A stretch of DNA of 22,942 nucleotides from an uncultured Oscillospiraceae bacterium (GCA_958426425.1 CATZYY010000023.1:1-22942), one strand, 5' to 3'. Shown: positions 13,226 through 22,047, numbered from the stretch's first letter. Notes: generated from the sequence alone by a model not told the origin. Translations and numbers: made by a program.

Positions 13226-13855
13226 ATGAGCGAAAACGAGCAGGACAAGCAGCTGGAGGAAGGCGAGGCGCCTGCCAAGGCGGAAAAAAACGGCCGGGAG
13301 GCCTACGAGTGGGTCCAGGCCCTGGTGTGTTCCGTGCTGGCGGTGGTGGTGCTGTTTACCTTCGTCATCCGGCTGATCGGCGTGGACGGCCACTCTATGG
13401 TCCCAACCCTCCAGGACGGAGACCGGCTGCTGGTGCTGAACTCCATGCTGTATAACGACTACCAATACGGCGACATTGTGGTGCTGCGGAAGGACAGCTT
13501 CATGGCCGAGCCCATCGTCAAGCGGGTCATCGCCACAGCGGGACAGACGGTGGACATCGACTTTGCAAACGGCGTGGTATATGTGGACGGGGAGGCTCTG
13601 GACGAGCCCTATATCAACGAGCCCACCTATACCGACGAGGGGACGGTATTTCCTCTGACGGTGCCGGAGGGGTCCATCTTCGTCATGGGCGACAACCGCA
13701 ACCGCAGCGACGACAGCCGCAACGCCGCTCTTGGCACCGTGGATACCCGGTATGTCATCGGCAAAGCGGTGTTTCTGCTGTTCCCCGGTGCCGATGAGGT
13801 GACGGAGAAGCGGGACTTCGGCCGGATCGGCGTGATCCATGGGGTGGACGCATGA
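13226..13855 (+). CDS. lepB: Signal peptidase I
   Basis: 209 residues. A membrane-anchored serine protease that removes signal peptides from exported proteins on the outer face of the membrane. A charged N-terminal tail (1-28) is followed by one membrane span (about 31-50). The catalytic Ser57 lies in GHSMVPTL and the general-base Lys99 in VKRVIATAG; the GDNRNRSDDSR box near residue 155 completes the family signature. The single span and short length fit the Gram-positive Sip type. Start: GAGGAG at 13213-13218 is 7 bases before ATG 13226; the frame is open further upstream but without signals. Its stop overlaps the rbgA start by 4 bases (ATGA). Confidence 0.96.
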   Translation: MSENEQDKQLEEGEAPAKAEKNGREAYEWVQALVCSVLAVVVLFTFVIRLIGVDGHSMVPTLQDGDRLLVLNSMLYNDYQYGDIVVLRKDSFMAEPIVKRVIATAGQTVDIDFANGVVYVDGEALDEPYINEPTYTDEGTVFPLTVPEGSIFVMGDNRNRSDDSRNAALGTVDTRYVIGKAVFLLFPGADEVTEKRDFGRIGVIHGVDA

Positions 13856-14727
13856 ACATTCAATGGTATCCCGGTCACATGACCAAAACCCGGCGGATGA
13901 TCGCCGAACAGTTAAAGAATGTGGATGCGGTGTGCGAGATTCTGGACGCCCGCATCCCCATCTCCAGCCGGAACCCGGACGTGGATGAGCTGACGGCGGG
14001 GAAGCCCCGGCTGGTAGTCCTCAATCGGGTGGACCAGGCGGACAGGGCCTCCACGGACCGCTGGGCGGCGTATTTCCGGGGAAAAGGCTATGCCGTTCTG
14101 GAGTCCGACGCCAAGAGCGGACAGGGCACCGCCCGGTTCGCCGGGGCGGTGCGGGAATTGCTCTCGGAGAAAATCCGGGCCTACGAGGAAAAGGGGCAGA
14201 ACCGGGTGCTGCGGGTCATGATCCTGGGCATCCCCAACGTGGGCAAGTCCACCTTTATCAATAAGATTGCAGGCCGCAAGACCGCCAAGACCGAGGACCG
14301 GCCCGGCGTCACCCGCTCCAAGCAGTGGGTGCCCATTGACCGGAATCTGGAGCTGCTGGACACGCCGGGCATCCTCTGGCCCAAATTTGAGGACCAGAGC
14401 GTGGGGCTGAACCTTGCCTACACCGGCGCCGTCAAGGACGATATTCTGGACACGGAGACCCTGGGCTGCCATCTGATGGCCTACCTGGGGGACCACTATC
14501 CGGAGGCCCTCTCCGCCGCCTACAAGCTGCCGGGCGTCCCGGAGCGGGAGCCGGAGGAAAACGACATCGCCTGGGGCTACCGCCTGCTGGAGGCAGCCGG
14601 GCGCAAGCGGGGCTTTTTGATCTCCGGCGGGGAAGTGGACACGGAGCGAATGGCCAAGATCCTGCTGGATGAGTTCCGGGGCGGCAAGCTGGGACGCTTT
14701 ACACTGGAGCTGCCGGAGGACCTGTAA
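13852..14727 (+). CDS. rbgA: Ribosome biogenesis GTPase RbgA (YlqF)
   Basis: 291 residues, the usual length. RbgA is needed for late assembly of the 50S subunit. The GTPase motifs are circularly permuted, as in this family: the G4 motif NRVD (58-61) comes first, then the P-loop GIPNVGKST (126-134), the G2 region around RPGVTR and the G3 motif DTPGILWP. The opening IQWYPGHMTK is a family hallmark, and a C-terminal RNA-binding helical domain follows. It is translationally coupled to lepB. The order rplS, lepB, rbgA, rnhB matches that of many Firmicutes and places ribosome assembly beside a ribosomal protein gene. Confidence 0.97.
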   Translation: MNIQWYPGHMTKTRRMIAEQLKNVDAVCEILDARIPISSRNPDVDELTAGKPRLVVLNRVDQADRASTDRWAAYFRGKGYAVLESDAKSGQGTARFAGAVRELLSEKIRAYEEKGQNRVLRVMILGIPNVGKSTFINKIAGRKTAKTEDRPGVTRSKQWVPIDRNLELLDTPGILWPKFEDQSVGLNLAYTGAVKDDILDTETLGCHLMAYLGDHYPEALSAAYKLPGVPEREPEENDIAWGYRLLEAAGRKRGFLISGGEVDTERMAKILLDEFRGGKLGRFTLELPEDL

Positions 14728-14748
14728 GCATACGGAGGAGCTTTGACC

Positions 14749-15066
14749 ATGTGGATCGCCAACGCTGTGATGGCGGCGCTGTTTGTGCTGCTGGGCATCC
14801 CTTTTTTCCGGGGAAAGGGTGCGTTTCTGATCGCCGGGTACAATACCGCCTCGGCGGCGGAGAAGGCCCGGTATGACGAAAAGGCTCTGTGCCGCTTTAT
14901 GGGGAAGCTGATGTTTTTACTGGCCGCCTGTCAGGTCGTCATGGGATTTGGGACTTTAGTAGGCATGTGGCTTTACTACTTGGGAATCGCACTGTTCTTG
15001 GTTTCAGCCGTGGGCGGCGTGATCTATGCCAACATCGGAAGGCGGTTTCTGAAAAAGGAGAATTGA
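14749..15066 (+). CDS. Small DUF3784-type membrane protein
   Basis: 105 residues with three hydrophobic spans (about 3-19, 50-66 and 73-92). Between the first two is a polar stretch with FLIAGYNTASAAEKARYDEKALCRF, typical of the DUF3784 family of small Firmicutes membrane proteins of unknown function. Start: GGAGGAG at 14734-14740 is 8 bases before ATG 14749; a TTG at 14743 is too close to that site. It lies 21 bases after rbgA and its stop is 2 bases before the rnhB start, so it belongs to the same operon. Nothing links it functionally to ribosome assembly or RNase HII beyond this. Confidence 0.82.
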   Translation: MWIANAVMAALFVLLGIPFFRGKGAFLIAGYNTASAAEKARYDEKALCRFMGKLMFLLAACQVVMGFGTLVGMWLYYLGIALFLVSAVGGVIYANIGRRFLKKEN

Positions 15067-15068
15067 CC

Positions 15069-15692
15069 TTGGACCTTTGGACATATGAGCGGGAGCAGTG
15101 GGCCGCGGGGTATGAGACCATCTGCGGCGTGGACGAGGCGGGAGCCGGGCCTCTGGCAGGGCCGGTGTACGCCGCCGCCGTCATCCTGCCCCGGGAACTG
15201 GACATCCCCGGTCTCAACGATTCCAAGAAGCTGACGGAGAAGAAGCGGGAGGCCCTGTACGAGTTGATCGTCTTACAGGCCGTGGCGTACAGCGTGGCCC
15301 GTGTGGAGGCGGCGGAGATCGACGAGATGGACATTCTCAACGCCCGGATGCTGGCCATGAACCGGGCCATCGAGGGCCTGACCCAGGCGCCGGACCTGTG
15401 CCTGATCGACGGCAACCGGGACCACGGCAGCAGCGTCTCCATCGCGGCGCCCCACCGCTGTATCGTGGGCGGCGACGGAAAGAGCGCCTCCATCGCGGCG
15501 GCCTCCATCCTGGCCAAGGTCAGCCGGGACCGCTACGTGTCCACGGAGCTGGAGGCCCGGTATCCCCAGTATCAGTTTGCCAAGCACAAGGGCTACGGTA
15601 CCAAGCTCCACTACGCCATGCTGGATGCCTACGGCCCCTGTCCGGCCCACCGGCGGACGTTCCTCAAAAAGTGGGAGGCGCGGAGGCCATGA
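15069..15692 (+). CDS. rnhB: Ribonuclease HII
   Basis: 207 residues. RNase HII nicks DNA 5' of single embedded ribonucleotides and degrades RNA-DNA hybrids. Acidic residues are present: D22 and E23 (GVDEAG), D114 (LIDGN) and D136 (GGDGKS), followed by the SIAAASILAKVSRDR motif. Two normally well-kept residues differ: the GRG motif after DEA is GAG (Ala26), and the Lys of KGD is Gly (VGGD). Start choice: AAGGAG at 15055-15060 is 8 bases before TTG 15069, so I take a TTG start; the TTG at 15063 is too near the site. The longer upstream open frame only overlaps the DUF3784 gene. The stop overlaps the yraN start (ATGA). Confidence 0.93.
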   Translation: MDLWTYEREQWAAGYETICGVDEAGAGPLAGPVYAAAVILPRELDIPGLNDSKKLTEKKREALYELIVLQAVAYSVARVEAAEIDEMDILNARMLAMNRAIEGLTQAPDLCLIDGNRDHGSSVSIAAPHRCIVGGDGKSASIAAASILAKVSRDRYVSTELEARYPQYQFAKHKGYGTKLHYAMLDAYGPCPAHRRTFLKKWEARRP

Positions 15693-16051
15693 CCGGGCGC
15701 CGTGACCTTGGAAACCGGGGAGAGGCGGAGATCGCCCGTTACCTGCGAAAGAAAGGATACACCCTGCTGGCAAGTCAGTGGCGCTGTCGGTACGGGGAGC
15801 TGGACCTGGTGGCCCGGGACCGCAGCGGGACCGTCTGCTTTGTGGAGGTGAAGCTCCGGCAGGCCGGGAGCGCCGCCCTGCCCCGGGAGGCCGTGGACCC
15901 GCGGAAGCAGCAGCGGCTGCGCAGCGCCGCGGCCATGTACCTCAGTCAGCATGAGCTGGACGCCCCCGCCCGGTTCGACGTGGCGGAGGTCTATACCGAC
16001 GAAAACCACCGGATCACCGGCGTCACCTATTTGGCCGACGCCTTCCAGTGA
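15689..16051 (+). CDS. yraN: YraN family (UPF0102) nuclease-fold protein
   Basis: 120 residues. The core GELDLVARD followed by FVEVK carries the E-D-ExK pattern of the PD-(D/E)xK nuclease fold, and LGNRGEAEIARYLRKKGY is the usual N-terminal family segment. Cellular role is unproven; a link to DNA repair or Holliday-junction handling is suspected for the family. It starts inside the rnhB stop (ATGA overlap), a frequent gene pair in bacteria. The longer open frame upstream is only the overlap with rnhB in another frame. Confidence 0.92.
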   Translation: MTGRRDLGNRGEAEIARYLRKKGYTLLASQWRCRYGELDLVARDRSGTVCFVEVKLRQAGSAALPREAVDPRKQQRLRSAAAMYLSQHELDAPARFDVAEVYTDENHRITGVTYLADAFQ

Positions 16052-16097
16052 CCGGGGGAGCAGATAGAGAAAACAAACATCGTGGAGGTTTTGCCAT

Positions 16098-17585
16098 ATG
16101 AAGTATTTGAGCACACGGGATCGCTCCGTCCGGCTGGACGCGGCGGAGGCCATCGAGATGGGTCTGAGCCGGGACGGCGGACTGCTGACGCCCTGTGAGA
16201 TTCCCCAGATCGACGAGACCTTTCTGAACAGCCTGGTTCACGTCCGGTATCAGGAGCGGGCCGCCAAGGTCATGGCCTTGTACCTGACCGACTACACCGA
16301 GGAGGAGCTGCTGACCTTTGCCGAGAACGCCTACGGCCCGGAGAAGTACGACACCCAGGCCGTGGCCCCGGTCCGTACCCTGGACGAGACCACCCACTGC
16401 CTGGAGCTGTGGCACGGCCCCACCAGCGCCTTCAAGGACATGGCGCTGCAGATGCTGCCTCAGCTGCTCTCCGCCGCCCTGAAGAAGACCGGGGAGGAGA
16501 AGACCGTCTGCATCCTGGTGGCCACCTCCGGCGACACCGGCAAGGCCGCCATGGAGGGCTTTGCCGACGTGCCCCAGACCAAGATCATGGTGTTCTACCC
16601 CAAGGACGGCGTGTCCAAGGTCCAGGAGACCCAGATGGTCACCCAGGACGGGGAGAACGTGGGCGTGTGCGCCGTGGTGGGCAACTTTGACGACGCCCAG
16701 GGCGGCGTGAAGCGGATTTTCTCCGACGCCGCCCTCCGGGAGACCCTGGCGGAGCGGGGCTATTTCCTCTCCTCCGCCAATTCCATCAACTGGGGACGCA
16801 TCCTGCCTCAGGTGGTCTACTACATCTCCGCCTACTGCGACCTGGTTCGGGACGGGCGGCTGGTCATGGGGGACAAGGTGAACTTCTGCGTCCCCACCGG
16901 CAACTTCGGCGACATTCTGGCGGCCTACTACGCAAAGCGCATGGGCTTGCCCGTGGGCAGGCTGATCTGCGCCTCCAACTGCAACGATGTGCTGACCGAC
17001 TTCCTGCGCACCGGCGTCTATGACCGCAACCGCCCCTTCCACACCACCATGAGCCCCTCCATGGACATCCTGATCTCCTCCAATCTGGAGCGTCTGCTGT
17101 TTGACCTCTCCGGAGAGAATGATGCGGAGGTCCGGGGCTATATGGAGGCCCTGTCCCAGACCGGCCGCTATGAGGTGTCCGACGCCATCAAGGCGGCGCT
17201 GAAGGAGCAGTACTGGGGCGGCTTCTGCGACGAAGCCGGCACCTCCGCCGCCATCGCCAAGTATTACAAGGACTACGGCTACCTGATCGACACCCACACC
17301 GCCGTGGCCGCCAATGTCATGGAGCAGTACCGCGCCGCAAGCGGCGACAAGACCGCCACGGTCTTCGTCTCCACGGCGTCCCCCTACAAGTTCTGCGACA
17401 GCGTCCTGACCGCCATCGGCGACAAGCCGGCGGGCGACGGGGTGGAGCTGCTGGACCAGCTCCATGACAAGACCGGCGTGGCCGTTCCCCGGCGGCTGGC
17501 GGCATTGAAGGGCAAGGCCCGCCGCTTTGACCTGACCTGCGAAAAGCCCGGCATGGACGCCGTGGTGCTGGATTTCCTGAAATAA
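16098..17585 (+). CDS. thrC: Threonine synthase
   Basis: 495 residues. A PLP enzyme converting O-phospho-L-homoserine to L-threonine in the cytoplasm. The N-terminus MKYLSTRD..GLSRDGGLLTP is typical of the longer ThrC class. The PLP-binding Lys113 lies in GPTSAFKDMALQMLP, followed by the phosphate-binding TSGDTGKAAMEGF and the substrate region NSINWGRILPQVVYY. The length matches the E. coli/fungal-type enzymes (about 430-510), not the short Bacillus type. GGAGG at 16084-16088 is 9 bases before the ATG. It follows yraN by 46 bases with no clear terminator, so it may be read through from the operon before it. No other threonine genes are nearby. Confidence 0.97.
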   Translation: MKYLSTRDRSVRLDAAEAIEMGLSRDGGLLTPCEIPQIDETFLNSLVHVRYQERAAKVMALYLTDYTEEELLTFAENAYGPEKYDTQAVAPVRTLDETTHCLELWHGPTSAFKDMALQMLPQLLSAALKKTGEEKTVCILVATSGDTGKAAMEGFADVPQTKIMVFYPKDGVSKVQETQMVTQDGENVGVCAVVGNFDDAQGGVKRIFSDAALRETLAERGYFLSSANSINWGRILPQVVYYISAYCDLVRDGRLVMGDKVNFCVPTGNFGDILAAYYAKRMGLPVGRLICASNCNDVLTDFLRTGVYDRNRPFHTTMSPSMDILISSNLERLLFDLSGENDAEVRGYMEALSQTGRYEVSDAIKAALKEQYWGGFCDEAGTSAAIAKYYKDYGYLIDTHTAVAANVMEQYRAASGDKTATVFVSTASPYKFCDSVLTAIGDKPAGDGVELLDQLHDKTGVAVPRRLAALKGKARRFDLTCEKPGMDAVVLDFLK

Positions 17586-17594
17586 GGGAATAGG

Positions 17595-17622
17595 GCCTCC
17601 GGGGTGCAGACACCCCGGAGGC
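17595..17622 (+). terminator. Strong stem-loop after thrC without a U tract
   Basis: Perfect 12-bp GC-rich stem GCCTCCGGGGTG (17595-17606) / CACCCCGGAGGC (17611-17622), CAGA loop, 9 bases after the thrC stop. The following bases (GCCGCCGCTGAG) lack T, so it may protect the mRNA 3' end or need a factor to terminate. Confidence 0.5.
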
Positions 17623-17660
17623 GCCGCCGCTGAGACATCAAGAGGAAGGGAGGGGCGCGT

Positions 17661-18347
17661 ATGGCCCTGTACGCCATCGGGGACCTGCACCTGTCCCTGA
17701 CGGCCCACAAGCCTATGGAGGTGTTCGGACCAGCCTGGGAGAACCACGTGAGCCGGGTGGAAGCCGCCCTGGGCGCCCTGACCGGCGAGGACGTGCTGAT
17801 CCTGGCGGGGGACACCTCCTGGGGCATCGATCTCGACCAGGCGGAGGCGGACTTTCGCTTTCTGGACCAGTTCCCCTGCAAAAAGTACCTCATCAAGGGC
17901 AACCACGATTACTGGTGGTCCACCGTCTCCAAAATGAAGGCCTTTTTCGCGGAAAAAGGCATCACCACCCTGGACTTTCTCCACAACAACTGCGCCCTCT
18001 ACGGCGGCCACGCCATCTGCGGCACCCGGGGCTGGTTTCTGGAGGAGGACCAGAAGCCCCACAATGCCAAGGTCCTGAACCGGGAGGTGGGGCGGCTGGA
18101 AGCGTCCTTGCAGGCGGCGGAGGGGCGTCCAATCTGGTGTTTCCTCCACTACCCGCCGCTGTACCAGGGCTACCAGTGCCCGGAGATTTTGTCGGTGCTG
18201 GAGAAATACCCGGTGGAGCTGTGCTGTTACGGCCACCTCCACGGTCCCACCATCAAGCGCCGCATGGAGGGACGGCGGGGACAGACGGAGTTCGCCCTGA
18301 TTTCCGCGGACCATCTGGGGTTTGTCCCTAAAAAAATTTGTGAATAA
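17661..18347 (+). CDS. Calcineurin-like metallophosphoesterase
   Basis: 228 residues. All five metal-binding blocks of the superfamily are present in order: GDLHL (D8, H10), GDTSWG (D51), GNHDYWW (N81, H82), FLHYPP and GHLHG. The protein should bind two metal ions and hydrolyse a phosphoester, but the substrate is unknown. No signal peptide or membrane span, so it is cytoplasmic. GGGAGGGG (17648-17655) precedes ATG 17661. It lies between thrC and tig, in the same direction as both, with 75- and 90-base gaps. Homologues are common in Clostridia as stand-alone uncharacterised phosphoesterases. Confidence 0.93.
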   Translation: MALYAIGDLHLSLTAHKPMEVFGPAWENHVSRVEAALGALTGEDVLILAGDTSWGIDLDQAEADFRFLDQFPCKKYLIKGNHDYWWSTVSKMKAFFAEKGITTLDFLHNNCALYGGHAICGTRGWFLEEDQKPHNAKVLNREVGRLEASLQAAEGRPIWCFLHYPPLYQGYQCPEILSVLEKYPVELCCYGHLHGPTIKRRMEGRRGQTEFALISADHLGFVPKKICE

Positions 18348-18378
18348 CGGAAAAAAGTATGGCATTTTCGGTCTAACT

Positions 18379-18388
18379 ATGATAAAAT
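18379..18388 (+). promoter_or_regulatory. Possible -10 region of the tig promoter
   Basis: TATGATAAAAT-like AT-rich stretch about 50 bases before the tig start, in the only AT-rich part of this gap. No good -35 box lies at the right distance, so this is tentative. Confidence 0.3.
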
Positions 18389-18437
18389 ACCATTTCGCAC
18401 CGGCGTCTGAACGGTGATGAACGGAGGAGTAAGCAAC

Positions 18438-19913
18438 ATGAGTGTGAAAAGCTGCGAAAAAGTTGAAAAAAGTCAGGTCGCGCTGACCATCGAGGTGGGC
18501 GCGGAGGAATTTGAGGCCGCCGTTGAGAAGGCTTACCGGAAACTGCGCCGGAAGATCAACGTGCCGGGCTTCCGCCCCGGCAAGGCCCCCCGGAAGATCA
18601 TCGAGGGCATGTACGGCGCTGAGGTGTTCTATGAGGAGGCTATCAATATCGCCTTCCCCGAGGCCTATGAGGCCGCGGTGAAGGAGCAGGAGCTGCAGGT
18701 GGTGGGCTATCCCACCGTGGAGCTGGAGGGTGAGTGCACCAAGGCCGGCTTCACCTTCAAGGCCACCGCTCCCGTGTACCCCGAGGTGACCCTGGGTCAG
18801 TACAAGGGCCTCTCCGCCCCCAAGGACGAGGTGAAGGTCACCGCCGCCGACGTGGACGAGCGGGTGAAGATCCTGCAGGACCGCAACACCCGTCTGGTGT
18901 CCGTGGACCGGGAGGCCAAGGAGGGCGACACCGCTGTGATCGACTTCGAGGGCTTCCTGGAGGGCAAGCCCTTTGACGGCGGCAAGGGTGAAAACCACAG
19001 CCTGGAGCTGGGTTCTCACAGCTTTGTGCCCGGCTTCGAGGAGCAGGTTGTCGGCATGAAGGCCGGCGAGGAGAAGGACATCGACATCACCTTCCCCGAG
19101 GACTATCACGCAGATCTGGCCGGCAAGGCCGTGGTCTTCAAGGTGAAGGTCCACGAGGTCAAGGAGAAGGAAGTTCCCGCCCTGGACGACGAGTTCGCCA
19201 AGGACGTCAGCGAGTTCGACACCCTCAAGGACCTGAAGGCCGATCTGAAGAAGAAGATCACCGAGGAGCGTCAGAAGGACGCCGACCGTGCCTTTGAGGA
19301 CGCCCTGATGGAGCAGGTGGCGGAGGGCATCACCGCCGACGTGCCCGACGCCATGGTGGAGGGCCAGGCCCGCCAGTTCCTGGAGAACTTCAAAATGCAG
19401 ATCGCCCAGCAGGGCATCCCCTATGACCAGTACATGAAGATGACCGGCATGGACGAGCAGAAGCTGCTGGAGGACGCCAAGGAGCCCGCTCTGCGGCAGG
19501 TGCGTCTGGATCTGGCTCTGGCCGCCATCATTAAGGCCGAGAACATTGAGGTCTCCGACGAGGAAGTGGAGGCCGAGTTTAAGAAGATGGCCGATCAGTA
19601 CGGCATGGAGCTGGACATGGTGAAGAAGTATCTCCAGGCTGACCAGGTCAAGGACCAGGTCACCACCCAGAAGGCCGTTGCCGTGGTGGTGGACAGCGCC
19701 GTGGCCACCAAGCCGGAGAAGAAGGACGAGGAGAAGAAGCCCGCCAAGAAGACCAAGAAGGCCGAGGAGACCGAAGGCGAGGAGAAAAAGCCCGCCCGCA
19801 AGTCCGCCAAGAAGGCCGAGGAGGCCGAGGGCGAGGAGAAGAAGCCCGCCCGCAAGTCCACCAAGAAGGCCGCTGAGAAAAAAGAGGACGAGGAGCCCGT
19901 TGAATCCAAATAA
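18438..19913 (+). CDS. tig: Trigger factor chaperone with extended charged tail
   Basis: 491 residues. Trigger factor binds ribosomes near the exit tunnel and shields nascent chains. The N-terminal ribosome-binding signature GFRPGKAP (44-51) is intact. A FKBP-type PPIase domain follows at about 155-240 (GDTAVIDFEGFLEGKPFDGG, HSFVPGFEEQVVGMKAGEE), then the helical C-terminal chaperone arms. The core ends near residue 430, the usual family length. The extra ~60 residues are a Lys/Glu/Ala-rich tail built of near-identical repeats. GGAGGAG at 18423-18429 is 8 bases before ATG 18438, preferred over the in-frame ATG at 18414. It stands just before clpP-clpX-lon, the common tig-clpP-clpX order. Confidence 0.97.
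   Translation: MSVKSCEKVEKSQVALTIEVGAEEFEAAVEKAYRKLRRKINVPGFRPGKAPRKIIEGMYGAEVFYEEAINIAFPEAYEAAVKEQELQVVGYPTVELEGECTKAGFTFKATAPVYPEVTLGQYKGLSAPKDEVKVTAADVDERVKILQDRNTRLVSVDREAKEGDTAVIDFEGFLEGKPFDGGKGENHSLELGSHSFVPGFEEQVVGMKAGEEKDIDITFPEDYHADLAGKAVVFKVKVHEVKEKEVPALDDEFAKDVSEFDTLKDLKADLKKKITEERQKDADRAFEDALMEQVAEGITADVPDAMVEGQARQFLENFKMQIAQQGIPYDQYMKMTGMDEQKLLEDAKEPALRQVRLDLALAAIIKAENIEVSDEEVEAEFKKMADQYGMELDMVKKYLQADQVKDQVTTQKAVAVVVDSAVATKPEKKDEEKKPAKKTKKAEETEGEEKKPARKSAKKAEEAEGEEKKPARKSTKKAAEKKEDEEPVESK
19728..19880 (+). repeat. Three tandem 51-54-bp repeats coding the trigger factor tail
   Basis: Units at 19728-19778, 19779-19832 and 19833-about 19880 encode variants of EEKKPARKSxKKAEExEG. 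At DNA level units 2 and 3 are nearly identical, so the array could change copy number by slippage or recombination. Unit 1 lacks one codon and has AK in place of AR. Confidence 0.85.
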
Positions 19914-19938
19914 TTCCGGGTATACTGTCCAGTGGCCA

Positions 19939-20046
19939 GCGGGAGTTCCCGCCGTTTTGACAGATTCCCGCACGGCCTTTGTTGTAGGATAGGTTGCGCG
20001 TGCGTTGGCAGGGGCGCCGCCGGCCCGAAAGGGGCGGGGCGCTTTT
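19939..20046 (+). terminator. Two hairpins between tig and clpP, probable terminator(s)
   Basis: The first, GCGGG-AGTT-CCCGC near 19940, is followed by CGTTTT. The second, GCGCC (20014-20018) with GGCGC (20038-20042) plus inner GC pairs around a GAAAG loop, is followed directly by TTTT (20043-20046) and looks the better terminator. Between them is a perfect TTGACA (19957-19962), but no -10 at normal distance, so a clpP promoter here is uncertain; if real, the second hairpin would be an attenuator. Confidence 0.5.
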
Positions 20047-20066
20047 GCCATATCCTGTCCCACGGC

Positions 20067-20082
20067 GCCCCGCAAGCGGGGC
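20067..20082 (+). promoter_or_regulatory. Hairpin just before the clpP ribosome binding site
   Basis: GCCCCG (20067-20072) / CGGGGC (20077-20082) with a CAAG loop, extendable by one or two pairs. It ends 6 bases before AAGGAGG (20089-20095). It could limit ribosome access or stabilise the mRNA; no regulator is evident. Confidence 0.35.
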
Positions 20083-20103
20083 AGATGCAAGGAGGTTATA
20101 CCA

Positions 20104-20688
<585 letters not shown>

Positions 20689-20716
20689 GCGCTAATCCTG
20701 AGAACGAGGTAATACC

Positions 20717-22039
20717 ATGAACGACGACGGCAAGAAGACCCTGCGGTGTTCCTTCTGCGGCAAGCATGAAAGTCAGGTCCACCGGATGATTCAGGGTCCC
20801 GGCGTGCGCATCTGCGACGAGTGTGTGCAGCTGTGCATGAGCATTCTCAACGACGGGTTCGAGGACTCCGGCAGCGACGCCCTGGAGGATATGCCCGATC
20901 AGCTCCCCACGCCCCGGGAGATCAAGGACGTGCTGGATCAGTACGTCATCGGACAGGACGAGGCCAAGGTGGCTCTGTCCGTGGCGGTGTACAACCACTA
21001 CAAGCGGATTTTCTTCGGCGGCGACGAGGACGTGGAGCTGCAAAAGAGCAACATCTTGATGCTGGGCCCTACTGGCTCCGGCAAGACGCTGTTCGCCCAG
21101 ACCCTGGCCCGGATTTTGAAGGTGCCCTTTGCCATCGCCGACGCCACCACCCTCACCGAGGCCGGCTACGTGGGCGACGACGTGGAGAACATTCTGCTGC
21201 GCCTGCTGCAGGCGGCGGACTTCGACGTGGAGCGGGCCGAGCACGGCATCATCTACGTGGATGAGATCGACAAGATCGCCCGCAAGAGCGAGAACACCTC
21301 CATCACCCGTGACGTGTCCGGCGAGGGCGTGCAGCAGGCTCTTTTGAAGATCGTGGAGGGGACTGTGGCCAACGTGCCGCCCCAGGGCGGCCGCAAGCAC
21401 CCCCACCAGGAGTTCATCCAGGTGAATACCAAAAACATCCTCTTCATCTGCGGCGGCGCCTTCGACGGTCTGGAGAAGATCATCGAAAAGCGCCTGGACC
21501 AGAAGTCCATTGGCTTCGGTGCCAACGTCCAGGGGAAGAAGGACAAGGATATCAGCAAGATCCTCCACGAGGTCCAGCCCCACGACATCCTGAAATTCGG
21601 CCTGATTCCCGAGCTGGTGGGTCGCCTGCCGGTGATCGCGCCCCTCAACGCCCTTCGGCGGGAGGACCTGGTGCGCATCCTGATGGAGCCCAAGAACGCT
21701 CTGGTCAAGCAGTACAAGAAGCTGATGGAGTACGACGACGTGGACCTGGAGTTCCAGCCGGAGGCTCTGGAGGCCATCGCCGACCAGGCCATCGCCCGGA
21801 ACATCGGCGCCCGGGGCCTGCGGGCCGTCATGGAGGGGATGCTGACCCAGATCATGTACGACGTTCCCTCGGATCCCACCATTGTGAAGGTAGTGATTAC
21901 CCGGGATTGCGTGGAGGGGAAGGGACAGCCCATCCTGACCCGCGATCCCCAGAAGATCAGCTACTCCGTGAAACTGAACACCGGCAAGGGAGAGGGCAAG
22001 CCGCGCAGCGGTTCCTCGTCCCCCGCGTCGGCTTCTTAA
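20717..22039 (+). CDS. clpX: Clp protease ATP-binding subunit ClpX
   Basis: 440 residues. An AAA+ unfoldase that recognises substrates and feeds them to ClpP. The N-terminal zinc-binding domain has Cys11, Cys14, Cys33 and Cys36. Walker A GPTGSGKT (117-124), Walker B IIYVDEID and the LVGRLPVIAPL segment are present; the IGF loop (265-267) that docks on ClpP is intact. The C-terminus ends in a short Gly/Ser-rich tail. The ribosome binding site is modest (GAGGT 20706-20710, 6 bases before the ATG). It lies 28 bases after clpP, and a terminator separates it from lon. Confidence 0.98.
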   Translation: MNDDGKKTLRCSFCGKHESQVHRMIQGPGVRICDECVQLCMSILNDGFEDSGSDALEDMPDQLPTPREIKDVLDQYVIGQDEAKVALSVAVYNHYKRIFFGGDEDVELQKSNILMLGPTGSGKTLFAQTLARILKVPFAIADATTLTEAGYVGDDVENILLRLLQAADFDVERAEHGIIYVDEIDKIARKSENTSITRDVSGEGVQQALLKIVEGTVANVPPQGGRKHPHQEFIQVNTKNILFICGGAFDGLEKIIEKRLDQKSIGFGANVQGKKDKDISKILHEVQPHDILKFGLIPELVGRLPVIAPLNALRREDLVRILMEPKNALVKQYKKLMEYDDVDLEFQPEALEAIADQAIARNIGARGLRAVMEGMLTQIMYDVPSDPTIVKVVITRDCVEGKGQPILTRDPQKISYSVKLNTGKGEGKPRSGSSSPASAS

Positions 22040-22047
22040 AGCGCAGA

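Noticed and set aside
16023..20090. 1355-codon open frame on the minus strand
   Set aside because: It runs opposite four well-identified genes (thrC, metallophosphoesterase, trigger factor and part of yraN), is Leu/Gly/His/Val-rich without motifs and has no ribosome binding site; it is a by-product of GC-rich codon use.
19914..20103. CtsR or CIRCE heat-shock operator before clpP
   Set aside because: Neither the GGTCAAA tandem nor TTAGCACTC-N9-GAGTGCTAA is present.
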